A stretch of 64,000 bases of DNA from Bacteroidales bacterium (GTDB taxonomy: Bacteria; Bacteroidota; Bacteroidia; Bacteroidales; UBA932): NCBI GenBank assembly GCA_017395045.1, contig JAFPWG010000011.1:124001-188000 (forward strand), written 5' to 3'. How positions within the stretch are numbered: position 1 is the first letter of the stretch; every line of letters begins with the position of its first letter. Below are positions 17,956 to 26,251 of the stretch, one piece after another. A program made the position numbers and the translations under genes. A model generated the notes under the pieces. That model had not been told where the DNA came from and did not search any database. It worked only from the letters and a program-made list of their open reading frames with translations.

Positions 17956-18372
17956 TCATTTCTCTTCGACGGCGAACACATACTCGTTCCGGAGCCGGTC
18001 ACGCAGAAGCCAGATTACAAAAAAGTACACGCCCACGGCCGCAATGCCGGCCAGGCCGGCCCATACTTCCGTGACTCCCGCGGCAATCAGGCCGAGGGCT
18101 ACGGCAAGAAGGACCAGCAGCGGGAGGAAATAGGCGATCCATACGGCCTTCATGCCCATCGACGCCTTCAGGACCACCTGCACTTCGTCCCCCACCCCGT
18201 ACTTCGCATACGGGCTGGTCGGGACCTGGATGGCCTTTTCAACGAATTCGGACATTCCGCACACGGAGGCGGCGTGGCACTCGGCGCAGGAGGCGTGCGA
18301 GACGATCTCCACCGTCGTCAGCTGCGGGGTTATCGACACCACCCGGCCCGTATGCTTCACCTGTTCTTTCAT
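17956..18372 (-). CDS. rseC: RseC/MucC-type regulator, Rnf accessory
   Basis: The 138-residue protein has Cys-rich N-terminal residues (ASCAECHAASVCG, about 28-40) and two membrane helices (about residues 72-115), the layout of the SoxR-reducing system protein RseC. Such genes head rnf operons across Bacteroidota and may help reductive or Fe-S steps; that role is inferred from the family. Its start overlaps the DUF3108 stop by 4 bases. Confidence 0.88.
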   Translation of the reverse strand: MKEQVKHTGRVVSITPQLTTVEIVSHASCAECHAASVCGMSEFVEKAIQVPTSPYAKYGVGDEVQVVLKASMGMKAVWIAYFLPLLVLLAVALGLIAAGVTEVWAGLAGIAAVGVYFFVIWLLRDRLRNEYVFAVEEK

Positions 18373-19202
18373 TTGACTCTCTTCGTGGAGATCAGGGAGG
18401 TGAAGTCGTTCGCCAGGTTCTTGTAGGAAGTAAGCCGCCCGTTCATGGCGCCCACCTTGAGCGGGGCCATGAAGGCCACGGGGAGATGGTTCTCATCGTC
18501 GGTGAGCCAGATGAAAGCCTGGTCCCCCTCGAAAATGTTTCCGGAGCGGACGCTCATGCCGAACTTGAGGGTGGCGACGGTGCCGATACCCTTGAGGTAC
18601 TTGTTCTCCTTGCCGCGATAAGTCAAGGCAAGGGTTCCGGCACTCTCGTCAATGGAGAAGGTAACCTTGTATGGCTTCCCCACCTCCACGCGGGACATGT
18701 CGATCTTCCGCACGAAATACAGGAGGGTGGTCAGGTCATAGCTGCAGGTTCCGAACGGGAGGTCCTTGATCACCTCGGGGTCTTCGCCGCGCTTGACGTT
18801 GGCGTGGATGACGCCGGCCTTCCTGTCGTACACGTACAGGTTCGTGGCGGTATAGCCTCCTTCATAGGTATCCCGGATGAACTTCCGCGGCTCCATCCCC
18901 TTGAGGGCGAACCACGATTCGAAACGCTCGCGGATCTTGAAGAACACGTCGAAGAACGGGGCCGTGACGGCGGTCATCTTCGTATGCCACACCCGCTCGC
19001 CGTTGAGGTTCTCCTGGTTGACGGACAGGGTTCCCTTGGCTACGTCGGTCTGCACCGCGTGCCAGTTGTAAGAGATGGACATCGTAATGTCCTCTCCTGC
19101 CTTGAAGGGTTCGACACCGTCCGTACGGGTGGGAAGGCACTGCGCCGAGGCCGCGAGGCCGGCGGTCAGGAGGAGAATCGGTATGAGAAGTTTCAGTCTC
19201 AT
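18369..19202 (-). CDS. DUF3108 exported protein
   Basis: The 277-residue product has a signal peptide (about residues 1-20, cleavage near SAQC) and a beta-rich body typical of DUF3108, including FESWFALKGMEPRKF and a C-terminal VAFMAPLKVGAMNGRL. Members are periplasmic or outer-membrane associated and of unknown function. It follows dnaB by 2 bases and overlaps rseC by 4, so it is part of the long merR-to-rnfA array. Confidence 0.85.
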   Translation of the reverse strand: MRLKLLIPILLLTAGLAASAQCLPTRTDGVEPFKAGEDITMSISYNWHAVQTDVAKGTLSVNQENLNGERVWHTKMTAVTAPFFDVFFKIRERFESWFALKGMEPRKFIRDTYEGGYTATNLYVYDRKAGVIHANVKRGEDPEVIKDLPFGTCSYDLTTLLYFVRKIDMSRVEVGKPYKVTFSIDESAGTLALTYRGKENKYLKGIGTVATLKFGMSVRSGNIFEGDQAFIWLTDDENHLPVAFMAPLKVGAMNGRLTSYKNLANDFTSLISTKRVK

Positions 19203-19204
19203 GG

Positions 19205-20662
19205 TCAGAAAGCTTGATTCGGGTCGTCGTAAAAATCACTGGCCTGGCTCACGTAAGGACGCTGCGCCTGGATGTCCAGCGACTGGTCTGGTTCCACAAA
19301 TCGTACCTGACCGGACTTATATTTCATTTCAATGTCACAAACTTCGCCGTTTCTGTGCTTCGCGATCACCAGGATAGCCTTTTCCTTGTCGGCCGGATCG
19401 TCGGACAGGCCCACGAATTCCGGACGGTGGATGAAGATGACCATGTCGGCGTCCTGCTCGATGGAGCCGGATTCGCGGAGGTCGCTCAGCTGCGGCTTTC
19501 CGGTGCCGCCCGTACGCTGGACCGCGTTGCGGGACAGCTGCGACAGGGCGATGATCGGAATGCCCAGTTCCTTGGCCGTGGCCTTGAGGGTACGGGAGAT
19601 GGCCGCTACCTCCTGCTCGCGCAGGCCGCGCAGCTCCACCGGTCCCTGCATCAGCTGCAGATAGTCCACGACGATCAGCCGTACTTTCTTCTGCTTCACC
19701 AGGCGCTTGGCCTTGGCCCGGAACTCCATGATGGGGATGCCCGGGGTGTCGTCGATGTACAGCGGGGCGCGGGCGAGGCGCTTGAGGGTATATTCCAGCT
19801 GCTCCCACTCGAACGGCTCCAGCTTCACGCCACCCCGGATCTTTTCGCCGGGGAGGCCGGACTCGGTGGTGATGAGGCGCTTGCCCAGCTGGTCGGCCGA
19901 CATTTCCAGGGAGAAGACGGCCACCGGCATGTTGTGGTCCACGGCGGCGTTGCGCGCGACATTCAGGGCGAAGGCCGTCTTACCTACTGACGGACGGGCC
20001 GCCAGGATGATGAGGTCGGACTTCTGCCAGCCCTGGGTGACCTTGTCCAGCGAAGGATAGCCGCTGGGGACGCCCGACGGACCGGTGATGCCCTGCAGTT
20101 CCTGCAGGTTATCCATCACGCTGTTGATGATGGACCCGATGTCGCGGACGTCGTGCTTGTCGTTGGTCTGGATGGCCTGGAAGATCTTCGTCTGCGCGTC
20201 GTCGATGAGGTTGTCCACGATGACGGTCTCGTCGTAGGATTCCTTCAGGATCTCGTACGAGGCGGTGATCAGGTCGCGCTGGATGGTCTTCTGCTTGAGG
20301 ATCTTCAGGTAGAATTCCATATGGGCCGCCGCGCCGATGTTCTGCGACAGGTTCGCCAGCACCACCGGGCCGCCCACAGCCTCCAGATTCCCCTGGGTGC
20401 GGAGCTTCTCGGACACAGAAATCAGGTCGATGGCCACGTGCTCGTTCACGAGGGCGGACATCGCCTCGAAGATCATCCGGTGCTTGGGATCGTAGAAACA
20501 GGACGCGGTGAGCTCTTCCATCGACTCGTCAATCGTCGACGGTTCCACCAGCATCGCTCCCAGGACAGCCGCTTCGACATCCAGGGCCTGCGGGGGCTTG
20601 TTCCCCATCAGGACCTCCAGATTGACTGCCTGATCCTTCTTCTTGCGGGGATTCTCAGGCAT
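19205..20662 (-). CDS. dnaB: Replicative DNA helicase DnaB
   Basis: The 485-residue protein has the N-terminal DnaB domain (about residues 20-125), a linker, and a RecA-like helicase domain with Walker A ARPSVGKTAFAL near residue 226, Walker B VDYLQLMQG and the ALSQLSRNAVQ segment. It is the hexameric helicase that unwinds the fork during chromosome replication. Length matches the family. It starts 12 bases after the zinc-ribbon gene and is followed by DUF3108, so replication and Rnf genes may share a transcript. Confidence 0.96.
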   Translation of the reverse strand: MPENPRKKKDQAVNLEVLMGNKPPQALDVEAAVLGAMLVEPSTIDESMEELTASCFYDPKHRMIFEAMSALVNEHVAIDLISVSEKLRTQGNLEAVGGPVVLANLSQNIGAAAHMEFYLKILKQKTIQRDLITASYEILKESYDETVIVDNLIDDAQTKIFQAIQTNDKHDVRDIGSIINSVMDNLQELQGITGPSGVPSGYPSLDKVTQGWQKSDLIILAARPSVGKTAFALNVARNAAVDHNMPVAVFSLEMSADQLGKRLITTESGLPGEKIRGGVKLEPFEWEQLEYTLKRLARAPLYIDDTPGIPIMEFRAKAKRLVKQKKVRLIVVDYLQLMQGPVELRGLREQEVAAISRTLKATAKELGIPIIALSQLSRNAVQRTGGTGKPQLSDLRESGSIEQDADMVIFIHRPEFVGLSDDPADKEKAILVIAKHRNGEVCDIEMKYKSGQVRFVEPDQSLDIQAQRPYVSQASDFYDDPNQAF

Positions 20663-20674
20663 GACGCGGAGGGC

Positions 20675-21490
20675 TTATTCGAAGTCGGGGTTGATGATGA
20701 TGCGGCCGCAGTGCTCGCAGATGATGAGCTTGCGGTTGGACGCAACCTCCACCAGGCGCTGCGGGGTGATGGTGTTGAAGCAGCCGCCACAGGCGTTGCC
20801 GTTGTACACGGACACCACGGCGAGGTGGTTGTGCACGCTCTCGCGGATGCGCTCGTAGGCGCTCATCGTACGGGCGTCGATCTTCGCGGCGCAGGCCTCG
20901 CGGCGCTCCTGCAGGACAGCCTCTTCCTTCGCGGTGGAATCCACGATCACGGCGAGTTCGTCCTTCTTCGCCTTCAGGTCCTCGGTACGGATGGTGATGT
21001 GGTCCTTGAGGGCATCCAGTTCGTCCTTCCGGGCGGCGATTTCGTACCGGGTGTCGGTGATGTTCTTCTCGTCGATCTGGCGGAGCAGCTCCTGGTTCTC
21101 GATCTCCTTGTTCAGGGAATCGTACTCGCGGCTGTTGGTGATGGTCTCCAGCTGGCGCTGGTACTTCTCCACGGTGCTCTCATGCTCGGCGATGGAAAGC
21201 TTCGCATCCGCGATGTTGCGGTTCAGCTGCTCGATGACGGCGGAAAGCTGGGCGGAACGGGCCTTGAGGTCGGCGATCTCGAGTTCGAGCGCCTCCACCT
21301 CGGCCGGAAGCTCACCGCGGAGCTGGAAGATCTTGTCCATCTCGGAGTCGGCCTTCTGGAGCTCGAACAGGGTCTTGAGCTTCTCCGCAACGGTCATCTC
21401 GGAGTCTGCGAAATTCTTCTGCAGGGAGACGAAGGTTTCGTGCTGGTCGATCGGAGCGTCCACTTTCTTGACGGTTTTCTTGGTTGCCAT
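20675..21490 (-). CDS. Coiled-coil protein with C-terminal C4 zinc ribbon
   Basis: The 271-residue protein is almost all alpha-helix and coiled coil from residue 30 to 200, then a C4 zinc ribbon formed by GNACGGCF (about residue 225) and ICEHCGRIII (about residue 258). Members of the zf-RING_7 / DUF of this shape are widespread near nif3-like genes. A nucleic-acid or tethering role is proposed for the family but not proven. It lies between nif3-like and dnaB genes on the same strand. Confidence 0.85.
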   Translation of the reverse strand: MATKKTVKKVDAPIDQHETFVSLQKNFADSEMTVAEKLKTLFELQKADSEMDKIFQLRGELPAEVEALELEIADLKARSAQLSAVIEQLNRNIADAKLSIAEHESTVEKYQRQLETITNSREYDSLNKEIENQELLRQIDEKNITDTRYEIAARKDELDALKDHITIRTEDLKAKKDELAVIVDSTAKEEAVLQERREACAAKIDARTMSAYERIRESVHNHLAVVSVYNGNACGGCFNTITPQRLVEVASNRKLIICEHCGRIIINPDFE

Positions 21491-21520
21491 AATGGTCTTG
21501 TATAAATCGATTTATATAGT

Positions 21521-22294
21521 TCAAACATATCGGACCGGATTGCTCCGTCCGAGGTTGTCGCTGATGCGAACTGCAAAGGTAGGAAATTTTTCGCTGATAA
21601 CCTTGGATAAGATCCCTACAATCTCCACTTCGCTCTCGAAATGGCCGATATCCATCACCATGAACCCCTCCGGAGTGAAGAAATGATGGTAGGAGATGTC
21701 GCCGGAGATGTACAGCTGGGCTCCCGTCGCGCGGGCCGCGTCGATCTCCGACGCTCCGGACCCGCCGCACATCGCCACCTTTTCGATCCGGGCCACCGGA
21801 CGCGAGCAGCGGAGAGCCTTCAGGCCGAACCGTTCCTTCACGTAGGCGATGGCTTCCTCCCCGGTCATCGGCTGCGGGAGCGTCCCCACGGCGCCCAGGC
21901 CGAATCCGCCTTCGTCCTCCATCAGGACGATGTCGCGGAGGCCCAGGCGGCGCGCCATCGCCCCGCTTACGCCGGCGATGACCTTGTCGGCCGTGGTGTG
22001 CGCCGCATACACGGCGACACCGCTCCGCACGGCCTTGATGACCGCATCGGACACGGGATCCCCGCCCTGGATGCGCTTGAGGCCGCGGAAGATGAGCGGA
22101 TGGTGCGTAACGACCATGTCAAAACCCTTTTCCACCGCCTCGTCGATGAGTTCCGGCGTACAGTCGAAACCGACGAGGACCCCGTGGACGTCATCTTCGG
22201 GCGAGCCGATGCAAAGGCCGCTGTTGTCCCAGTTCTCCTGGATGGAGAGGGGGGCGAATGCCTCCAGGACGGCCGTGATGTCCCTTACTTTCAT
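21521..22294 (-). CDS. Nif3-like (DUF34) dinuclear metal-centre protein
   Basis: The 257-residue protein begins MKVRDITAVLEAFAP. Metal ligands typical of the family are visible: VVTHHPLIF, VYAAHTTAD and YHHFFTPE followed by DIGHFESE. These form a toroidal hexamer with a two-metal site in each subunit; the substrate is uncertain (GTP cyclohydrolase-like proposals exist). ATG at 22294 overlaps the upstream regulator stop as ATGA, so the longer frame upstream is not used. Confidence 0.9.
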   Translation of the reverse strand: MKVRDITAVLEAFAPLSIQENWDNSGLCIGSPEDDVHGVLVGFDCTPELIDEAVEKGFDMVVTHHPLIFRGLKRIQGGDPVSDAVIKAVRSGVAVYAAHTTADKVIAGVSGAMARRLGLRDIVLMEDEGGFGLGAVGTLPQPMTGEEAIAYVKERFGLKALRCSRPVARIEKVAMCGGSGASEIDAARATGAQLYISGDISYHHFFTPEGFMVMDIGHFESEVEIVGILSKVISEKFPTFAVRISDNLGRSNPVRYV

Positions 22295-22608
22295 AAGGCT
22301 TTGCGCACTTCCACGAGCTGCGCCCGGATTTCCTTCAGGGAATTGAGCGCCTTCACCCGCTTCTCCACCGAACGGCGGTCTTCCGAGAGGCGGGCGGCGG
22401 CCCCGTCCAGGGTCATCCCCTGCTTTTTCAGGAGGAACTGCACCTGCTGGAGGGTTTCCACGTCTTCCGGATGGAACAGGCGGTTGCCCTTGGCGTTGCG
22501 GGCGGGCTTGATGAACTTTTCGAAATAGTTGCTCCAATAGCGGACGGCCGACGTGCTCTCCCCGAGCAGCCCGGCTACTTCGCCCATCGAATATAACAGC
22601 TTTGCCAT
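22291..22608 (-). CDS. MerR-family transcriptional regulator
   Basis: The 105-residue product begins MAKLLYSMGEVAGLLGES, a MerR-type helix-turn-helix with the wing YWSNYFEKFIKPARNAKGNRLF, followed by a short dimerisation helix. There is no effector domain, so it probably acts as a simple repressor or activator. A promoter -7 box (22633-22640) lies downstream of an alternative start at 22644, which rules that start out. It is the first gene of the long minus-strand array. Confidence 0.88.
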   Translation of the reverse strand: MAKLLYSMGEVAGLLGESTSAVRYWSNYFEKFIKPARNAKGNRLFHPEDVETLQQVQFLLKKQGMTLDGAAARLSEDRRSVEKRVKALNSLKEIRAQLVEVRKAL

Positions 22609-22632
22609 AAGCGGTATCGGATGTAAATCACG

Positions 22633-22640
22633 CAAATATA
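22633..22640 (-). promoter_or_regulatory. Promoter -7 box for the merR-nif3-dnaB-rnf array
   Basis: TATATTTG on the minus strand, 25 bases before the MerR start. A run of eight Ts lies upstream. It lies in the only sizeable gap between the M23 genes and the array. Confidence 0.55.
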
Positions 22641-22650
22641 ACAAAAAAAA

Positions 22651-23562
22651 TCAGTCCATGGACTGCCGCGTGCTCACGGCCATGTACAGCATTTTCGCGT
22701 ACTCGTCCGGGGTGAGCGAAGCGAACAGGAAGTTCACCGGGTCCAGGACGGTCCCGTTCCGCAGCACCTCGTAATGCAGGTGCGGTGCGAACGTGGTGGA
22801 CGACACGCCTACGGTGCCGATTTTCTGGCCCACTTTCACGGTCCGGCCCTGGCTCACCGATATGTCGCCCAAGAGGGCGTAGCGGGTCACATAGCCGTTC
22901 CGGTGGTCCACCTCAACGACGTTGCCCAGACCCTTGTTGGAGCGGGTGACGCTCCGGACCACGCCGGCGGCGGCGGCGCGGACCACACTCCCCTGCGGGG
23001 CCACGAGGTCGATGCCGTCGTGCCGGAGGTCCACCTTGTACAGGGGGTTATGTTTCGTGCCCACGGATGCGCCGGTCTGGGCAGAGGTCATCCCCTCCAG
23101 CGGCATGGTGAGCGGAGGGACGCTGTCCTTCCGTGCCGCCATCAGGCGGTAAATCTCGTGGAAACTCTCTTCCACCTTGTCGGCCATCCTCATCAGGCCT
23201 TCGCCCTTGGAGGCCGAGTAGGAACGGAAGAAACTCTCTGAGAGCGAATCGCTTACGCTGATAACATCCACTGCGGTAACGGCATCGACCGACGGGGCTT
23301 CCGTTTCGAAGATCCGCCTGTACAGGGCATCGTCCTTGACCTCCAGTCCCTCCACGACGTCACTCACCAGGAGCTCCTTTTCGCGCAACTGCGGATAGTA
23401 CTCCGCATACAGGTCGTTCTCCTGCTTCAGGCGCTTTTCCTCCTCCGTGGAGAAGAACAGCGCCAGCAGGACGTAGAACACGACGGAAATCGTCACCGTC
23501 GCCGAGAGGTAACGCAGGATGCCGCCGAGCATCTGCCGGGTCTTGGAGGGTTTCCGCGTCAT
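22651..23562 (-). CDS. M23 family metallopeptidase with membrane anchor (copy 2)
   Basis: The 303-residue protein has one N-terminal membrane helix (about residues 22-41), a coiled-coil region, and a LytM domain. Zn ligands are seen in RHDGIDL near residue 180 and HLHYEV near residue 259. M23 proteins cut peptidoglycan cross-links or activate amidases in the periplasm. It overlaps its paralogue by 4 bases. The ligand set is complete, so it should be active. Confidence 0.92.
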   Translation of the reverse strand: MTRKPSKTRQMLGGILRYLSATVTISVVFYVLLALFFSTEEEKRLKQENDLYAEYYPQLREKELLVSDVVEGLEVKDDALYRRIFETEAPSVDAVTAVDVISVSDSLSESFFRSYSASKGEGLMRMADKVEESFHEIYRLMAARKDSVPPLTMPLEGMTSAQTGASVGTKHNPLYKVDLRHDGIDLVAPQGSVVRAAAAGVVRSVTRSNKGLGNVVEVDHRNGYVTRYALLGDISVSQGRTVKVGQKIGTVGVSSTTFAPHLHYEVLRNGTVLDPVNFLFASLTPDEYAKMLYMAVSTRQSMD

Positions 23563-24524
23563 CTCCCGAAAGGTTTACGGACCATCGCCGCGTAGTCTTC
23601 GGGCGAAAGGTCCAGGTCCATGTATGCGGCCGGATTCACGTACTCGCCCCGGTACATCACCTCGTAATGCAGGTGAGGTCCGGTCACGCGGCCCGAACGG
23701 CCGCTTGTAGCGATGCAGTCGCCCCGGCGTACCTTCTGGCCAGGGAACACATACATCGCCTCCAAATGGGAATAACGGGACTCGTAGCCGAAGCCGTGGT
23801 CGATCTCGATATGGTTTCCGTAGCCGTAGAAATCACTCTCCACCAGGATCACCGTCCCGTCGCCGGTCGCATAGACCGGGTTTCCGGGCGGGCAGGCGAA
23901 GTCCATGCCGGTGTGCATCTTGCCCGCCCCCGTGATCGGGTCGGAACGGCCGCCGAACGGACTGGTCATACGGTAGGTGTCGGGATCGGTGTTCATCGGT
24001 GGGATCGCCGGAATGTGCGCCGCCTTGTCGCCCGCGGTCTGCGCCAGCGATTCCAGGTCGTCCAGCGACTTGGACTGGACAAAGGCCATCTTCTGCAGGC
24101 GGTCCAGCCGCGTCATCGTGCGGCGGAGGAGGTTACTCCTCTCCAGGGTTTCCAACCCGGGATAGCGTTCCACCGGGGGAAGCCCTCCCTCGCGCACGGC
24201 AGCGGGAATCCCGTCCACGCCGTACACCGACCGGTAGATCCGGTCGTCACGCACCTCCAGCAGGTCCAGGACCTCTTCATACCGGTCCAGCCGGCCTTCC
24301 ATCTGTTCCATCCGGGACAGCCAGTCTGCGTTCCAGCGCTTCAGGAGGGCGGTTTTGGGAAGGTCCTGTCCCAGCACGTACACATAAATCCAGAGGTACA
24401 GGCAGAAAAGCACGGCGCCAGAAAGCACCACGCCGAGAACCTTCAGGAACCGGTGTTTCTTTTCCTCCCGCAGTTCGACCATCAAGGTCTCGGGATTCAG
24501 TATGTACTTCTCGATCTTGGACAA
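23559..24524 (-). CDS. M23 family metallopeptidase with membrane anchor (copy 1)
   Basis: The 321-residue protein has a membrane helix (about residues 29-52), a coiled-coil region and a LytM domain with HTGMDFAC near residue 203 and HLHYEV near residue 278. It shares its layout with the next gene, including DDRIYRSVYG / DDALYRRIFE, so the pair is a tandem duplication. It follows the TSCPD gene by 12 bases. Confidence 0.92.
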   Translation of the reverse strand: MSKIEKYILNPETLMVELREEKKHRFLKVLGVVLSGAVLFCLYLWIYVYVLGQDLPKTALLKRWNADWLSRMEQMEGRLDRYEEVLDLLEVRDDRIYRSVYGVDGIPAAVREGGLPPVERYPGLETLERSNLLRRTMTRLDRLQKMAFVQSKSLDDLESLAQTAGDKAAHIPAIPPMNTDPDTYRMTSPFGGRSDPITGAGKMHTGMDFACPPGNPVYATGDGTVILVESDFYGYGNHIEIDHGFGYESRYSHLEAMYVFPGQKVRRGDCIATSGRSGRVTGPHLHYEVMYRGEYVNPAAYMDLDLSPEDYAAMVRKPFGR

Positions 24525-24536
24525 AACCTGCAGTCT

Positions 24537-24833
24537 CTATCGGGCCAGGATCTTTTTCAAAGACCTTGCCAGCTGGTCCGGGCAGCTGGTGCCCCGTGCC
24601 TTGCAGTCGATTCCCTCCAGGCGGTCGATCACGTCCTGGATTTTCATCCCTGCGCAAAGCGAGGCGACGCCCTGGGTATTCCCATGGCAGCCTTTCGTAT
24701 ACCGGACACTGCGGATTACGTCCCCTTCCGTCTCGATGTCGATCTGCTCCGAGCACACGGCGGGACAGGTCCGGAAGGACGTCCTGCGGACAGTCCCTTC
24801 GGTGGTATCCTGGATGAGCGTTACGTCAAACAT
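24537..24833 (-). CDS. TSCPD-domain protein (TIGR03905 type)
   Basis: The 98-residue protein has the TSCPDQLA motif near its C-terminus (residues 83-90) and conserved Cys residues (CHGNTQG, CAGMKI, CKARG). The domain also occurs in some ribonucleotide reductases and may bind metal or nucleotide; stand-alone copies are uncharacterised. A good promoter -7 box precedes it. Confidence 0.88.
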   Translation of the reverse strand: MFDVTLIQDTTEGTVRRTSFRTCPAVCSEQIDIETEGDVIRSVRYTKGCHGNTQGVASLCAGMKIQDVIDRLEGIDCKARGTSCPDQLARSLKKILAR

Positions 24834-24847
24834 AGTGTAAATATTTA

Positions 24848-24857
24848 GGCAAAGGTA
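24848..24857 (-). promoter_or_regulatory. Promoter -7 box for TSCPD-M23-M23
   Basis: TACCTTTGCC on the minus strand, 15 bases before the TSCPD start, with a run of Ts upstream where a -33 box is expected. Confidence 0.6.
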
Positions 24858-24882
24858 CGGGTTTTTTTCGGAACTGCCCGCC

Positions 24883-26175
24883 TTATTTCAATCCGGACAC
24901 CCATCGGACGATCATATCCAGGGCTTCCGGGGAGAAGGTCTCCTCGATGGTCCGGTATTCCGGAACACCCCCGGTCGTACAGTGCTGGAACAGGTGGTTG
25001 AGGCCTTCCAGCGCCTCGATCCGGTTCCTGGGATTGGAAGGAAGCCCGTTCCGGAGTGCCTCCAGGTTGCTTTCGTAGTCCACTTGGGTGTCTTTTGTGC
25101 CGTTCAAGGCCAGGACGGGACAGGTGATGTCGCCCAGCCGCTGCCGCATGTCCAGCGAGAGCAACTTGCTCATCCAGGGAATCGACATCTGTACCAGACG
25201 CTGCTGATATACTTGTTTCAGGTCATCCGGGAGATCCAGCTCGTCGGGGAAAGGCATCCTGCCCCCGTGGACCTTCACGTAAGCCGCCTCGCCGACGGCT
25301 TTGCAGAGTGTTTCCACCTGGTCCTCCGGATATCCGGCGTTCCGGATGGCGGTTCTGGTCTGCGCGACATACAGTTCGATGCCGGAGACGGCGACTCCGG
25401 CCAGGCTCACGATGAAATCGGCCTGCTTGTCGGCGGCCAGCATGAGGGCGATGAGGCCGCCTTCGCTATGGCCGATGACGCCCACCTTGTCGAACCGCTC
25501 CCGGAGCAGCCGGATGCCGGCGAGGGCGTCGTCCTTGAAATCGAGGGTAGTCGCATTGAGCACTTCTCCGGTGGATCCGCCCACGCCTCGGTCGTCGCAG
25601 CGCAGCGTGGCGATGCCGGCGCGGCCGAGGGCATCGGCGATCACGGCGAAAGGCTTGTGTTCGAAGATGGTCTCGTCCCGGTCTTCCTGGCCGCTGCCGG
25701 TGACCATGATCAGGACAGGCGTCTTGCGCGAGTACCCCTCCGGCAGCACCAGCGTGCCTGCCAGGGTGGCGTCCCCGTTGGAGAAGGAGACCTCTTCCTG
25801 CGCATAAGGAAACGGTTCCCTGGGAGTCTGGGGGCGGTTCAACGGTTTCTCCGGGGTCAATGTCAGCGGCGCAGAAAGGGTCATCTGCCGGAAGGTGCCC
25901 ACAATCTGCCTGATCATCCATTGCCCCTCGAAACTGGCTCCCAGCATGGGAATCTTGATGGTAATCCCTCCCATCCCGGTCCTCTCGACCTGGATGGGGA
26001 TTCCCATGGCTGCCTGGTCCGGAGAGTCCATGCAGGGCTCCTCTCCGTCCAGATGGAACACAATCGTAAGTTTCGTGCCCTGAACGTCCAGCTTTCCCGA
26101 CCAGGTGCCCGTCTGGGCGGCGGCGTGGAGTGACGCGCAAAGCATCAACACGGCCATCAAGATTCTTTTCCTCAT
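24883..26175 (-). CDS. Exported alpha/beta hydrolase
   Basis: The 430-residue product starts MRKRILMAVLMLCASLHAAAQ, a signal peptide. A beta-rich N-terminal domain of about 120 residues is followed by an alpha/beta hydrolase fold with the nucleophile elbow GHSEGG, Asp in LNGTKDTQVD and His in GLNHLFQ. Related Bacteroidales proteins are annotated as serine aminopeptidase-like or acyl hydrolases; the substrate is unknown. The start at 26175 is preferred because the promoter -7 box is at 26197-26204, upstream of it. Confidence 0.88.
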   Translation of the reverse strand: MRKRILMAVLMLCASLHAAAQTGTWSGKLDVQGTKLTIVFHLDGEEPCMDSPDQAAMGIPIQVERTGMGGITIKIPMLGASFEGQWMIRQIVGTFRQMTLSAPLTLTPEKPLNRPQTPREPFPYAQEEVSFSNGDATLAGTLVLPEGYSRKTPVLIMVTGSGQEDRDETIFEHKPFAVIADALGRAGIATLRCDDRGVGGSTGEVLNATTLDFKDDALAGIRLLRERFDKVGVIGHSEGGLIALMLAADKQADFIVSLAGVAVSGIELYVAQTRTAIRNAGYPEDQVETLCKAVGEAAYVKVHGGRMPFPDELDLPDDLKQVYQQRLVQMSIPWMSKLLSLDMRQRLGDITCPVLALNGTKDTQVDYESNLEALRNGLPSNPRNRIEALEGLNHLFQHCTTGGVPEYRTIEETFSPEALDMIVRWVSGLK

Positions 26176-26196
26176 ATCGTCAGTGATTATCCTTTT

Positions 26197-26204
26197 CAAA
26201 AATA
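26197..26204 (-). promoter_or_regulatory. Promoter -7 box for the hydrolase
   Basis: TATTTTTG on the minus strand, 21 bases before the ATG at 26175. It excludes the alternative start at 26199. Confidence 0.5.
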
Positions 26205-26251
26205 AGCACTTTCTGAGGTTTTTCCAAATAGCCGGCAGGTCCGGAACGGGT

